Shown here in pieces: positions 24,170 to 35,281 of a stretch of 64,000 nt of DNA. The notes below the pieces were generated by a model. That model was not told the DNA's origin and made no database searches. It saw only the letters and a list, made by a program, of their open reading frames with translations. The translations under genes and the position numbers were made by a program. Each line of letters opens with the position of its first letter. Within the stretch, counting starts at the first letter, position 1. Source of the DNA: Struthio camelus (Eukaryota > Chordata > Aves > Struthioniformes > Struthionidae); NCBI RefSeq assembly GCF_040807025.1, contig NC_090946.1:7358001-7422000 (forward strand), read 5' to 3'.

Positions 24170-27100
24170 CGCGCCGGGCGCCAGCCCACGCGGGCACGCC
24201 ACTGCTTTTTGGCACAGGGCGCACTGATGTTCCATCTTGGGGGCAAACTTGCGCTGCTGCTCTTTCTGTGATGTTATTTTATGTGTAGAGGAAGCGTTCT
24301 CCAGGGAGGGTTGGCCGAGACCACGCGCAGAAAGAAAATACCGGGGCAGAGCAAATCCTCTACACAAGACAGAGCTTGATTGAAGGCCAGCTGTAATTTT
24401 CCTCCGGCTGTATGTTCCGTCTGCAGAAAATCAATGCTGCTGTGTGTTTTCCTTACAACAGTGTGATGCCAGCCCGTATAATGGAGCACCATAATATACG
24501 GGAAGGTCTATAGTCTTTCTCTTTGGGTGTGAGTCCATGTCCAGCCTCGGGAAGACATGACGCTACGCAAAGCAGCGGCAGAAGTGATTAAGCAATGACA
24601 GAAGCAGGTTGTGCTTACCCTGTAGTAGGCAATGACTGTAGAAAACAGCACGTTCGGATCAGCGCCATCAGGGCGAGAGGACAATGAACAGAGGTGCCCA
24701 GGTGAGACGGTGGGGTGAGCACAAGGCAAGCTGCAGGAATAGCCAGCTACCCTCAAACTGGTCTCCTGAAAGTACTTACGAGAGACTTGGGTACCGGCAC
24801 GTCGTGCTAACAGCAGACCCGCCGTCCCCGGCACGCGGCTCCTCCCGCGTCCCAGCACGGCTACCTGCTCTTCCCAGGCAGCTGGAACCACTTTGGGCAA
24901 AGCGGTTTCTTCCGCTGGGGCAAATTGCTTGCAACCAGGTCTTCTCAACTTGCAGAGCCCTAGGCAGCTCCTGGGTGGCGTGCAGGACAGCTTCGGTTGC
25001 GCGTGCTCTTCCTGACCACCGCTCGCATGTCCCGTGGGAGCTGTCCTGGGTGCCCTGTCCGAAAAATCAATATATGTTTCCAAAGTTTTCTGTTTCTTTC
25101 TTCACTTGCAATTGAGACCATTAAAAAAAAAAAAAAACAGCATCGACTGAAAGCCAGAGCAGTACTTCTTTTGCAGCCTCAGTGAACTTGCTCATTGTTG
25201 TTAGAAAAGGTACTGGGGAAAAATAGTGAGAGCTAAGGGAAATTTGGCATTTCGGTCTAGACTGCTTTGCCTACGCGTACGGCCGGCTGCGATTCCTCCC
25301 GCTCATAGTGCAAAGACACGATATTGCTTACAAGGGATATTTTTAGTTTCTGTTGAAGTGTCTCCCGTTGCGCTCATTCAGTCTATTTAGCATTTCTTTC
25401 TAAAGTGCTACTCTAAAAAGATGTATTCTTCCTTAAAACGTGGAGGTAGCTACAAACGTGGCTTCTCACACCAGAACGAGCCTGCTATTTCTACGGCATT
25501 TCGGGCATGAAATACGCACTTTATGTGAATCTTTCCTTCCTCATAATTAGGAATTCGTACTTCACATCAAATAGGCCCGCCAAGTTTCGGGCCGCAGAGC
25601 AACAGCAAAACAAATTCGGCACTTCAAACATCCCTTCCGTTGCTGTCTGATGCAATATTTATTAGCTTGGCTTCTTTGGGAAGGAACGCTGCAGCTATGT
25701 CTGGGGCGCGCGCGGGTGTGGGTGGACGCCCGCGCGCTTTGGTGTTCTCCTGATAACAGCAAAAACCCAGCAGCCGACTTCAGTCCAGCCTGGCAGAAGG
25801 AGAAGGTCGCACAGGTACGTGGGTCCTCCAAGGGCTCGTGGTTAACTCTTCTTCTTCGTTGTCTGTAGAGCACTCCAGCCCTGGAGGACACAGCTAGAAA
25901 AAAAAATTGGGAATTGCCCCGGCTCTGATACTCCGGGTGCGGGTTCATCTCATTAACTTCACGCGTCCATTGCTGAGCCTCTCCGCTTCGGGATGAGATA
26001 GCTTGTGGGGCCGCGTTAGATGTCGGCACCTAGGTGAGAGAAATCCCTCTTGTTTTGTTCAAGAGAGGAGTTTCCTCTTTTGCATTATGGCCGCGGGTTC
26101 CCGCCGCCCCACAGTTGTTGCCCTTAGTTTGGGTCAATTCGTAGGACAGTACATTGGGGTGTCATTCACCTTCCTTTGGGAAAACAAAAAACAAAAAAGT
26201 GAGGAAAACAAAACAGCAGCAGGGTTGATATCACTTCTCCTGGGCAACGAGGCATCTCTGGAGACCTAAGGAACATCAGGGACAGAGGTCAAAGGCACGG
26301 TCATCCGTTATAGGTCTTCAAGATGAGGGAAGTTGGTGGGCAAAGTTTGGTGGGAGCTGAATCTAGCGCAGTGCTCGGTTACGCCTCCAGGGTGGCTTTT
26401 GTGTTGAAATAAAACCTCACGTTCTCCTAAAGCGTAAACTAGATTTCCAGAGTCTGGGTTGAGGGATGCCAGACGTTCAGATCCGCTCACCCAGCACGGC
26501 CTAGCTCCTGTACTTTCTCCACCGCAGGTGTGTACCGCCGCCACCACCCCAAACCCTCACGTTTTGCACAAGCGCACACCTTCATTTGAATTACTGCAAC
26601 TTGAACCCGCTTCTAACGCTCGTTTCTCTCATTAGCTTAAGTGCCCGTACCGACAGGGACCGAGAGCCCACTGGAAGAGGGGAGCCCCCTTTCCAAGCTC
26701 AGGCGAGGACAGCAGACAAGGACGGCTCTCCGCAAGAGCAGCCGAGCACAGAAGAACGGAAATTAGAAAGGCATCGGAAACGAGGACGGAAGGACAGGAG
26801 GTCCCTTGGCCCGTCCCACCAGCCCACTGCAGGAGGGCAGCTACCAGTGGTGGAGGTTGTCAGCCTTTCCCAGAGCCTGACCGTCCTGACAATTAGCCGT
26901 TCCCTCCTACCCTTAAATCTAATCTTTTGGGGGCACTTTAAGCAATTATTTCGTCTCTTTTCCACCAGCGACACAGATACGTTCTTCCCTCCCTCTTTTT
27001 TCACGTCCCTTTACAGCTTGCCTTTTCTCCCGCAGAGGTCACAGCCTCGTGTTTTCAAGCCGTTGCCCGTCGGCGGTATGTTCTGGGCTTCGAGCGGTGC

Positions 27101-30100
27101 CGTTGCTCTCTCGGGCGCTCACCTTCTCTGCAGGAAGGTGTCGGGTGCTGCGGGCAACGCTCAGGCAATGCCAGTGCCAGGAAGAGTGGGAACACCAGGT
27201 CAACGGGGCCGTCTGTATACGTGTGTCCTAGGGTGACGCTTTCAGGCTTGCTGTAGGCACCTCCAGCCAACTGCAGCCCTGCTAGGTCATGTAGCCGCTC
27301 CAAACGCCAGCTTTTGCCATCCAGGTCTTCAGTCCGCTAATATTTCCCTCAATACCACAACTGTGATTTTTCACAGCAAGTCCTATGGCGACGGGAACGT
27401 GGGAGCTCAACACCTGGATTACTTGGGGGTCCACGTCCCTTGCAGAGGCTGGTTTTTTCCTCTTTTTTCCTTCAGTCGAAGCGCAGCAGCCAGTTTTATC
27501 CTTCGTCCGTGTCGCCGGCTTGGAGTCCCCTACAGGTCCCCCGCTTGAATGACAAAAGAAAATCCATTTGGAAGCAGCTACTTAAAAGTGGATTGGTTTT
27601 TTTTTTTTTCCTTTCTTTTTTCAAAGTGGTTCCATGATGCTGTGAAGGAGCGAAAATCCCCAAAGCACCCCAAAATCACGAGAGCAGCTTAAAAATCATT
27701 AAAGAGGAAATATCAAATATGAAAAATCATTGGGAAGAATCTCCTATTGAAGCTATTCCCCTTTGCTTCATGTGTGGACCTCCAGACTTTTCCGTGCAAA
27801 ACTTGGACTTGACTCAGCTTCTTCTTCTTCTTCTTTGTTTTAATAAATTAAAATTGAGAATGGATTTTTCTCTCATCACGCCAAGACTCCCGGCTGTGAT
27901 GCCGGGATTAAAAACCATCAAGAACTGCAGGACTCGTGATTTAAGAGCGAGGAGCGGCGAAGCCGGTCCCCGGCGCGGGGAGCCAGCGGCGCCGCTGCCG
28001 GCCGGGAGCTGCTTTCGCCGCTGCCGTGGCTGAGGATGATGGATGCGCCACCGGATGGGCTTCTTCCGTGTCCCCCCCGAGAACGCTGCGTCTCCAATTT
28101 CCCCTTCGGCGTTGCCTCTCCTGGCCGTTTCCCAGGCTTCAGCTTCGGTTTTGGCCCTGCGCTGGTTCTCGTCATCCTTACCCCCTTCTCAAGAAGCTCT
28201 TCTACGAGCCAAAAACACACATTTAAAAAAAAAAAAAGAAGGCAGAGCGGCGATGACAGAGCCTGATGCAGAGCCAAGAGAGAAGAAACACCGGGCAGCC
28301 GCTTCGTGTAGCAAACGCTCAGCTTCGGGGACTTCCGCGCGTTGAGCAGCCCGTTTCCCGAGTCAAGGGAAGGAAAGCAGGTTTTACGACCCGTGACGGC
28401 CCGAACGCCGCCGCCGGCTTGGCGAGCCCAGCACGTGCGAAAACCATCCTCTCCGTCTGTCGTTTCAGGCGCCCGGCAGCGTCTCCCGGTTGGGCCTCGG
28501 CCACCAAGCAACCCCCCAGCCCCACACGCAGAAGTCAAGGCAGCGCTCTTTCTGGGTCGCTCCCCTTTCCAAAATTCACCCAAATTCACTTTTGTACCAT
28601 GCCGGGGTCGGCCCCGTTTTAGGCCAAATGAAGAAGCAAATTCTCGAGAAATCGGGACGGAGGAGAAAAGAGACAAGCCAGCCTCGCTCTTGCAATAAAA
28701 ACAGCCTTTTATTACGCTTGCTGTCAGGGGATTAGGTTGTTGAACCATCGCTTATGGCTTTGGTGAACATCTGCTCGCAGTCAAGGAGCAACGGTCTTGG
28801 CCAACGGCGGCTAGAAAACGTGGAGGCTGAGGGCCACGCAAAGCTTTGCAAATACGGGGATGCGCCGGAGACATCCTTCCCTCTACCTAGAGCGTGAGGC
28901 GGTCTATACGCGGTGTCCATACATCCCGGAGATCGTTTTGCGCCTCGTGGGCCAGCCAAGGCACAGGAGAACCGGGCGAGAAGCTGTCGGTTTACGCCGC
29001 TCGGGGAGTTTCTTTGGTTGATCCAGCCTTCTGGTGTTTCCCGCAGGTCGAGCCTCCCGCTACCAAATCGCACTAGATTCATGTCATGGCACAAACCATC
29101 CGCACCCGGAGGTCTCTGCTGGGAGGACTGCGACGTTCCCAGTGGCGGGCAAAAATCAGATTTACTGGGCTACCATGTTAAGACCGGTCAGGATGAAGCA
29201 CGAACGGAAACGTTCACCACTCGAAGAACCGGGGGCAACAGGATCGCAAGCATTGACAGCCGCAGACACGAGCGACCACAACCAAATCGGCGACGCGTGT
29301 GTCGCTTGCACCAAGCCCTGGTACGGTCTTTTCAGCAGGAGACCCTTGCTCTGATCACTGGAGGACCTGGTGGGGGGATCACTGGAGGTCCCCGGGCTCC
29401 CAGGGGAGGATATTGTTCCCCCGCCCTGCAATGGGGCACCAGACGACCTACAGCAGGGCCTCTTATGCGGGGAGATCCCAGGGAAGCAACAAGGAGGTTT
29501 CTGGTTCCCTTGCTGGGAGACTGCCCTGCACATCCCTGAAGAGCAAAATTTGATAAATAGGTAAATAAATAAAAATAGAAGTCTCCAGACCTTCTCGTGG
29601 TGGGCTCCCAGATCAGCCCAAGCTTTGATGGGGCGCCACGTAGAGTTTTCCTTTCGACTGAGCGCCCCCGGAAAAGCTTTTGGACCTCAGCAGGTTATAA
29701 ACCGCGACAATTTATCCTTCCAAAACCAGACAGCTCCCAGGGATTAGGTCAGAACGAGAGAAATAAGTGAAGGGCGTTGTTTAAAGTCTCCCTCCACCAC
29801 TACGTCCTTGCCGGTGGCTCCTTGTAGCCGGGCTTGATCTCGGCCCCGCAACCCCGCAAGCTTGCTGGGTTGCAAGAAACTCTGCAGAAACGCCCGCAGA
29901 TCCCCAGAAAACGCCCGTCCCCTTGCTATCGCCACCAAGCCCGGGGCTGCGCTCAGGGGTCCCGGCACCCTCCTGAGCTCTCGCCCACCCACTCATCGGC
30001 CACGCTGGTCTCTTTGGGGTTCACTTTCACCAGCATCCAGGAACGGGGAGGGAGGGGAAGAGCTGAGGGTACCATCTCTCCGTCCCCTTCTCTAAGCGCA

Positions 30101-31410
30101 GGCGGACGAGCCGCCACGTCCTCAGAATAATCAGTCTTCGCAAGCGTTATTAGCTGGCTGCAGAATTAATTGCAGCAGCAGCAGCGACAGCGATTAACTA
30201 CTGACGGCCATTAGCTCCTTAATTAGCAGGCATCGTCGCGCAGACGCTTTCCTTCCGCTAAAGCCGTTTCAGCCGCGCGGCCGATGAGGTCTGCGTTGAC
30301 CCGAGGAGGAGAAAAAAAAAAAAACGTTTGCAAATAAATACGCGTACGCAGGCGGTTGTATATGTATATATTTATATGTATATATCCGGCGTGATTTGCT
30401 CGTGGCGCCGCGGTGCCAGGGAGGAGCGGCGGGACGAGGCGACACGAAGGCCAGCTGGGACCGCCACGGCCTCGCTCTTCCTTTTCCCGGTGCCCCGTGA
30501 CCTGCTGGGCTCGGAGGGTGGGGAAGACCGGCCCGTCGCTCCGTCTCTTCCCCCCGTGGAAAAGGGTGCGACAAGGAAGGAAATTTCTGCCAGAGCCGCC
30601 GGCGAAAAGCGGGAGGCCGAGGGTCTGGGGCAGGAGGAACAGGCGGAGCGGGGACGGCGGCGCGAGCAGCCGCCGCAGCTCTCGCTTCAGCCTCCTCCTC
30701 TCCCGGCTCGGCGCGGGGAAGAGGAAGCGACCGGCTTAAAATAGGGGAAACGCGGGCCGGCCGTATGGAAAGAGCGGCTTCGCTTTCGGCCGCTGGAGCC
30801 GTCCCTTGCGCAGAGGAAGCCCCAGCGCCTGCCATCTGCCGCCGAAGGCGCTCGGGCCCGGCGCCTTTTGGGCTCGGCGATCCTGGCCGGGAGCGGGTTT
30901 TCCCCAGCACAGGTACTGCCAGGCCACGGGGAAGGACGGGGCTGGGGTAGAGGAGGCGGTGGAGAGCCCCAAGAGCGATGTGGGTTGGTCGGGGATGGGG
31001 AGCAGGGCGCTGGCGTGTCCCCAAGGCACCCGGGGAGGTCACCTGCGGGGAGATGCAGCAGCGGGAAGCCGGGGGGGAGGCCCGCAAGCGTCGACCGAAG
31101 CGGGGAGGTTCATACAGCGGCACAGGCTGGGCGCCGGTGGAGAGAAGACCCCGCGTGAGATACCTCCCTGCCCGTCTCCGGGAGGGCAGCCGGGGAGAGG
31201 GAGCGAGCGCTCGGGGCGGAGAGGCCCTCCTCGTCTCAGCTCTGTCCGCTGACTTCCCACATTCATCAGCTTTCACTTCTCCTTTTCTTTTGGCTAATTC
31301 ATCCCGCCGAAGGAGGAACCCAGCCGGCAGCTGCACCCGCGGTCGGCTCATTTCCCAAGCTGTCGCCTCACGGCTCGGACGTCCGACGGCGTCCCGGCAC
31401 GGGTTCAGCC
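24170..31410. other. Intergenic DNA between the receptor cluster and MPEG1
   Basis: No protein gene could be supported. The first 3.7 kb is mixed in composition. From about 27940 to 28640, and again from about 30380 to 31330, the sequence becomes GC- and CpG-rich. Long frames there (276 codons at 27918-28748 minus, 360 codons at 30269-31351 minus) are low-complexity R/P/A/G-rich and overlap other frames, as expected by chance in CpG islands. The last few hundred bases must hold the MPEG1 promoter and 5' UTR, but I see no clear TATA box. A small inverted repeat lies at 25706-25737. Confidence 0.5.
25706..25737. repeat. Short GC-rich inverted repeat
   Basis: GCGCGCGGGTG and CGCCCGCGCGC can pair over 11 positions (one G-T pair) around an 8-10 base loop TGGGTGGA. 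A hairpin is possible in DNA or RNA. No function is assigned. Confidence 0.45.
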
Positions 31411-33498
31411 ATGAGCCGGGCGCTCTGGAGGCTCCTCCTCGCCTGCATGCTGGTAGCTCGGGTGAGAGGGACGCAGCAGTCCCAGGAGCCGTCCTCCCCT
31501 GCGGGGTTTCAGGAGTGCAAGAAGGCCCTAAAGCTCCCGAGCCTGGAAGTCCTGCCTGGCGGGGGTTGGGATAACCTCAGGAACTTGGACATGGGCAGAG
31601 TCATGAACCTGGGCTACACGCTGTGCAAGACCACGGAAGACGGGTCCTACATCATCCCGGATGAGGTCTTCACCATCCCTCGCAAGCAGAGCAACCTGGA
31701 CATCAATTCAGAGATCATCGAGTCCTGGAAGGATTACCAAAGCGTCACGTCTGCCTCCATCAACATGGAGCTGTCCCTCTTCTCCTCTATCAACGGCAAG
31801 TTCTCCCACGACTTCCACCGGACCAAGACCCACCAAGTCAAGGACCAGGCGGTCACCACTCGAGTCCAGGTCAGGAACCTGGTCTACACCGCCAAAATCG
31901 ACCCGGGAGCAGCCCTGGACAAGAGCTTCAAGAAGCAGCTGCTGACCATTGCCAGCCACCTGGAGAACAACCAGACGCGGATGGCCGACTTCCTGGCGGA
32001 GGTGCTGGTGCTCAACTACGGCACCCACGTCATCACCTCTGCGGATGCCGGCGCCACCTTGGTCCAGGAGGACCAGATCAAGGTGACCTTCCTGAAGGAC
32101 AGCTGGGCCACGCGCAGCGCGGTTACCGCCGCGGCCGGCGCGGCCTTCCACGGCATCATCAACGCGAAAACCGAGGGGTCCGTGGACGTCAGCTCTGCCT
32201 TCACCAGGCAGTACCTGGAGAACCGCACCAACTCCCGGGTGGAGAGCATCGGCGGGACCCCCTTTTACCCGGGCATCACCCTCAAGACGTGGCAGGAGGG
32301 CACCAGCAACCAGCTGGTGGCCATCGACCGCTCGGGGCTGCCCCTGTACTTCTTCATCAGCCCCGGCGCCCTGCCGGAGCTGCCCACGCCCACGGTGAGG
32401 AAGCTGGCCAGGCGTGTGGAGCTGGCCATCCGCCGCTACTACACCTTCAACACCTACCCGGGCTGCACGGACGCCGCCTCGCCCAACTTCAACTTCCACG
32501 CCAACGCCGACGACGGCTCGTGCGAGGGCGCCGGCGCCAACTTCACGCTGGGCGGCGTCTTCCAGGAGTGCGTGGGGCTGAGCGGCCCCGACGCCGGGGC
32601 GCTGTGCCGGGCGCTGGAGCAGAAGAACCCGCTGACGGGGGCTTTCTCGTGCCCCGAGGGCTACGCGCCGGCGCAGCTGGGCGCGCAGGAGCGCGAGGAA
32701 GGCTACAGCCACCTGGAGTGCCAGGACAAGTGCACGCTGGGCATCTTCTGCCGCCGCGTGTGCCGCGACGTCTTCTGGCTCTCGCGGGTGCAGTTCAGCG
32801 CCTACTGGTGCGCGGCGAGCGGGCCAGCGCCCCCGGCGGCCGGTTACCTTTTCGGGGGGCTCTTCAGCGCCCGTGGCGCCAACCCCTTGACGGGCGCCCA
32901 GTCGTGCCCGGCGGGCTACTCGGCCTTGAAGCTCTTCGACGACCTGCGGCTGTGCGCCAGCGGCGACTACGAGGCGGGCGGCCGCTACGCCGTGTCCTTC
33001 GGGGGCTTCTTCAGTTGCCAGGCGGGCAACCCCTTGGCCGGGGCGGCCGGGGCCAAGCGTTGCCCCGTGGGCTTCAGCCGCCACTCGGCGCTCATCAGCG
33101 ACGGCTGCCAGGTGGAGTACTGCGCCCGGGCCGGCGCCTTCACCGGGGGCGCGCTGCCACCCGCCCGCCCGCCGCCCTTCACCCGCCCGCCCGCCGCCCT
33201 GCCGGCCACCGACACCGTCTTGGTGAGCAGCGGGGCCGGCGCCTGGGTCAAGGACGCCGAGAACCGCGCCTGGCGCCCGGCTCAGCCGGCCGAGGCCCGC
33301 CGGGCCGCCGAGATGGTGCGGGGCTCGGGGCTGAGGGGGGGCGAGGTGGCCGGCGTGGTGGCCGCCGCCTTGGTGGGCCTGGCCGGCGTGGCGGCCATGG
33401 CGGCCTACGGGCGCCGGCGGTACAGGGCGATGGGGTACCGGGCGCTGGGCGACGGGGAAGGCCGCCAGGAGGAGGAGGAGGCGGTGGCGGCGGCGTGA
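31411..33498 (+). CDS. MPEG1: Macrophage-expressed gene 1 (perforin-2), pore-forming protein
   Basis: This is a single coding exon of 695 codons (human about 716). Perforin-2 is a type I membrane protein of phagocyte endosomes that forms pores in engulfed bacteria. Visible parts are a signal peptide at residues 1-20 ([13 protein letters not shown]), a MACPF domain about 30-345 with the signature [15 protein letters not shown] at 200-214, and a P2 region with cysteine-rich repeats ([26 protein letters not shown]). [13 protein letters not shown] linker leads to a TM segment at about 645-666 and a 29-residue cytosolic tail. The [18 protein letters not shown] and [12 protein letters not shown] blocks are nearly identical to the mammalian protein. 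The tail has no lysine, unlike the lysine-rich mammalian tail. GC content climbs steeply in the 3' half. It converges on DTX4. Confidence 0.97.
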   Translation: MSRALWRLLLACMLVARVRGTQQSQEPSSPAGFQECKKALKLPSLEVLPGGGWDNLRNLDMGRVMNLGYTLCKTTEDGSYIIPDEVFTIPRKQSNLDINSEIIESWKDYQSVTSASINMELSLFSSINGKFSHDFHRTKTHQVKDQAVTTRVQVRNLVYTAKIDPGAALDKSFKKQLLTIASHLENNQTRMADFLAEVLVLNYGTHVITSADAGATLVQEDQIKVTFLKDSWATRSAVTAAAGAAFHGIINAKTEGSVDVSSAFTRQYLENRTNSRVESIGGTPFYPGITLKTWQEGTSNQLVAIDRSGLPLYFFISPGALPELPTPTVRKLARRVELAIRRYYTFNTYPGCTDAASPNFNFHANADDGSCEGAGANFTLGGVFQECVGLSGPDAGALCRALEQKNPLTGAFSCPEGYAPAQLGAQEREEGYSHLECQDKCTLGIFCRRVCRDVFWLSRVQFSAYWCAASGPAPPAAGYLFGGLFSARGANPLTGAQSCPAGYSALKLFDDLRLCASGDYEAGGRYAVSFGGFFSCQAGNPLAGAAGAKRCPVGFSRHSALISDGCQVEYCARAGAFTGGALPPARPPPFTRPPAALPATDTVLVSSGAGAWVKDAENRAWRPAQPAEARRAAEMVRGSGLRGGEVAGVVAAALVGLAGVAAMAAYGRRRYRAMGYRALGDGEGRQEEEEAVAAA

Positions 33499-34170
33499 GC
33501 GGGCGCAGCCACCCCCCGCCGGCCCCGAAACGCTGGGGTGGGTGGGGGAAGCCACGCCACCAGGGGGGTCCCGCGGCTAGCGACCGGCGTTTTCACGTGT
33601 ACCTACAGGCGTAGATATACAGGCGCACGCAAAGAGGCGCGGAGCCGCCGTATCGCGGCCAGCGCCGAAGCGCGGAGGCAACGCGGCGTTAAAAAAATGA
33701 AAAAAAAAAAGAGAGAGAAAGAAAAAATAAAAGAAACTGAAAGGCAAGCGATTAAAGTAAAGGGCGGGGGCACCGATCCAGCCCCCCTCCCCGGCCCCTT
33801 GCTCTCCCCCGGGCTCGCAAGGGTTTTGCATAGCTTCAGTTCTGCTTTTTCTGCAGCGGTGGCCGGAGGGGGGGGGGGACGCCAGGACAACCCACGCTCC
33901 CCCCCTCGCTGCTGCAAAGCGGCCCAAAAGGTGGGTTTTCCCCCAGGGGAAAAAAAGAGATCTCCTTCCCCCCACCCACCAGCCCCCCTGCCCGAGGTAG
34001 AAGAAATCCCCCCCCCCCCAAACCCGGTGTCGGGGCGGCTGCGGCGCGAAGGTCGCGGCTGGGGTCGGGGGGGGGTTTCGGCAGCGGGCCGCCCGCGGGT
34101 GTCCCCTCGCCCGCCCGGCGACGCAGACGGACAGAAGACAACGGAGAGGCCGGGCGGCGCAGGGACGGCG
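33499..34170. other. Region between MPEG1 and DTX4 3' ends
   Basis: The MPEG1 3' UTR lies at the left, with an A/G-rich patch at about 33692-33735. Many G and C homopolymers follow (near 33869, 34009 and 34069). Open frames here are low-complexity and not credible. The two genes' predicted 3' ends lie about 420 bases apart. Confidence 0.5.
33726..33731 (+). terminator. Probable MPEG1 poly(A) signal
   Basis: AATAAA lies 228 bases after the MPEG1 stop, in an A-rich patch. It is the first canonical hexamer on this strand after the coding sequence. Confidence 0.5.
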
Positions 34171-34188
34171 GGCGTCCCCCGCCGCCCA

Positions 34189-34194
34189 TTTATT
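34189..34194 (-). terminator. Probable DTX4 poly(A) signal
   Basis: TTTATT on the plus strand gives AATAAA in DTX4 orientation, about 1.09 kb beyond the DTX4 stop codon. I saw no closer canonical hexamer. The segment 34195-35281 would then be DTX4 3' UTR; it is GC-rich with A and G runs and no independent gene. Confidence 0.5.
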
Positions 34195-35281
34195 GGTGCC
34201 GCGCGGTGCGACCCTCCGGCGGAGACGGGGAGGAAACGGGGGAGGGAAAAAGAAAAAAAAAAAAAAAAAGACAAAAAGAAAAAGAGAAACAAAACCAAAA
34301 GCGACGACGACAGAACGATTTACAGCAGGACGTGCCCTCCCCGCGCCGCCCCCCACCACCACCCCAGGGGAAACCGGGAGTGGGGGGAGCAAGAGGCGAC
34401 CGCCCCAAAGGGCTACCAGGGACCGAGCCCGAAGGGGACGATTCGGGATGATGGGGGCGGGGGGGGGGGGAGTCGGGGTCCCAATCCAAAAATGGGACGA
34501 GGTGACGCCGTGGGAGGCAGCTTAAAGGGAGAAGGGGGGGGGGGCACACCCGGGGCAGGGTCACCCCCCGCCGCCGATAGGGGAGACCGGTTGGGACGGG
34601 CCGGACGGGACAAACGGACGGACGGCCGGACGACTGTGGGACGGAGCGGGGCGGAGGATGCATGCCCGGCTGCCTCGGGGGACCCACGACGGGGGGGGCA
34701 GCCCCCTGGCACCACCGATTGGTCCCAACACGATGCGGGGGAGAGGGGCTGGGGCCAGGCTGGGAACGCCCTGACAGGTGACACAGCGCTAGCCCGGCCC
34801 CGACGTCCCCCAAGCTCCCACCGAGTGACAACACGTAACCGGTGACCGACCCGGAGGGGACGCCAGGGCTGGTTTGAATCCTCGTGGCTCCCGTGGGGCC
34901 GGCCAGCTCCCTCTCCGGCGCGGGGGAGGCCGTTTGCAGACTTCAGCCTTTCGCTTCCCCTCCCGGAGCTCGTGGCCACCACCACGGCCAACCTAACCTC
35001 CAGGGAAGGGAAGGAGCTGTCCGAAACGACCTTCTCCCACCTCCCCGGCAGGCCCCGGCCTGGGGACGCTCTCACCAACCGAGCACCAGGAACGGAGGGT
35101 CTCCAGCTCCTCCGCGCAAAGGCCCCGTCAGGCTTCTCCATCGGCTCTCTCCTCGGAGCGGGACGGAAGAGGCGGCGGAGAGCCAGGGCACGGGGAGGTG
35201 GCAGCAGGTACCGAGGGCCAAAGGGTGGCAGAAGGCCCGCCGCCCACCGGGCACCCCTTCCTTCGCCTCCCCACCGCAGTC

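Noticed and set aside
27918-28748. 276-codon minus-strand frame
   Set aside because: There is no recognisable domain, it overlaps other frames on the opposite strand, and it lies in a CpG-rich patch. Kept only as part of the CpG-island finding.
30269-31351. 360-codon minus-strand frame upstream of MPEG1
   Set aside because: Arginine/proline/alanine-rich, typical of chance openness in CpG-rich DNA. It lies in the probable MPEG1 promoter.
33538-34845. Frames of 435 codons (plus) and 271 codons (minus) between MPEG1 and DTX4
   Set aside because: Homopolymer-driven (poly-K, poly-F and poly-P) translations in GC-rich 3' UTR sequence, with no conserved features.
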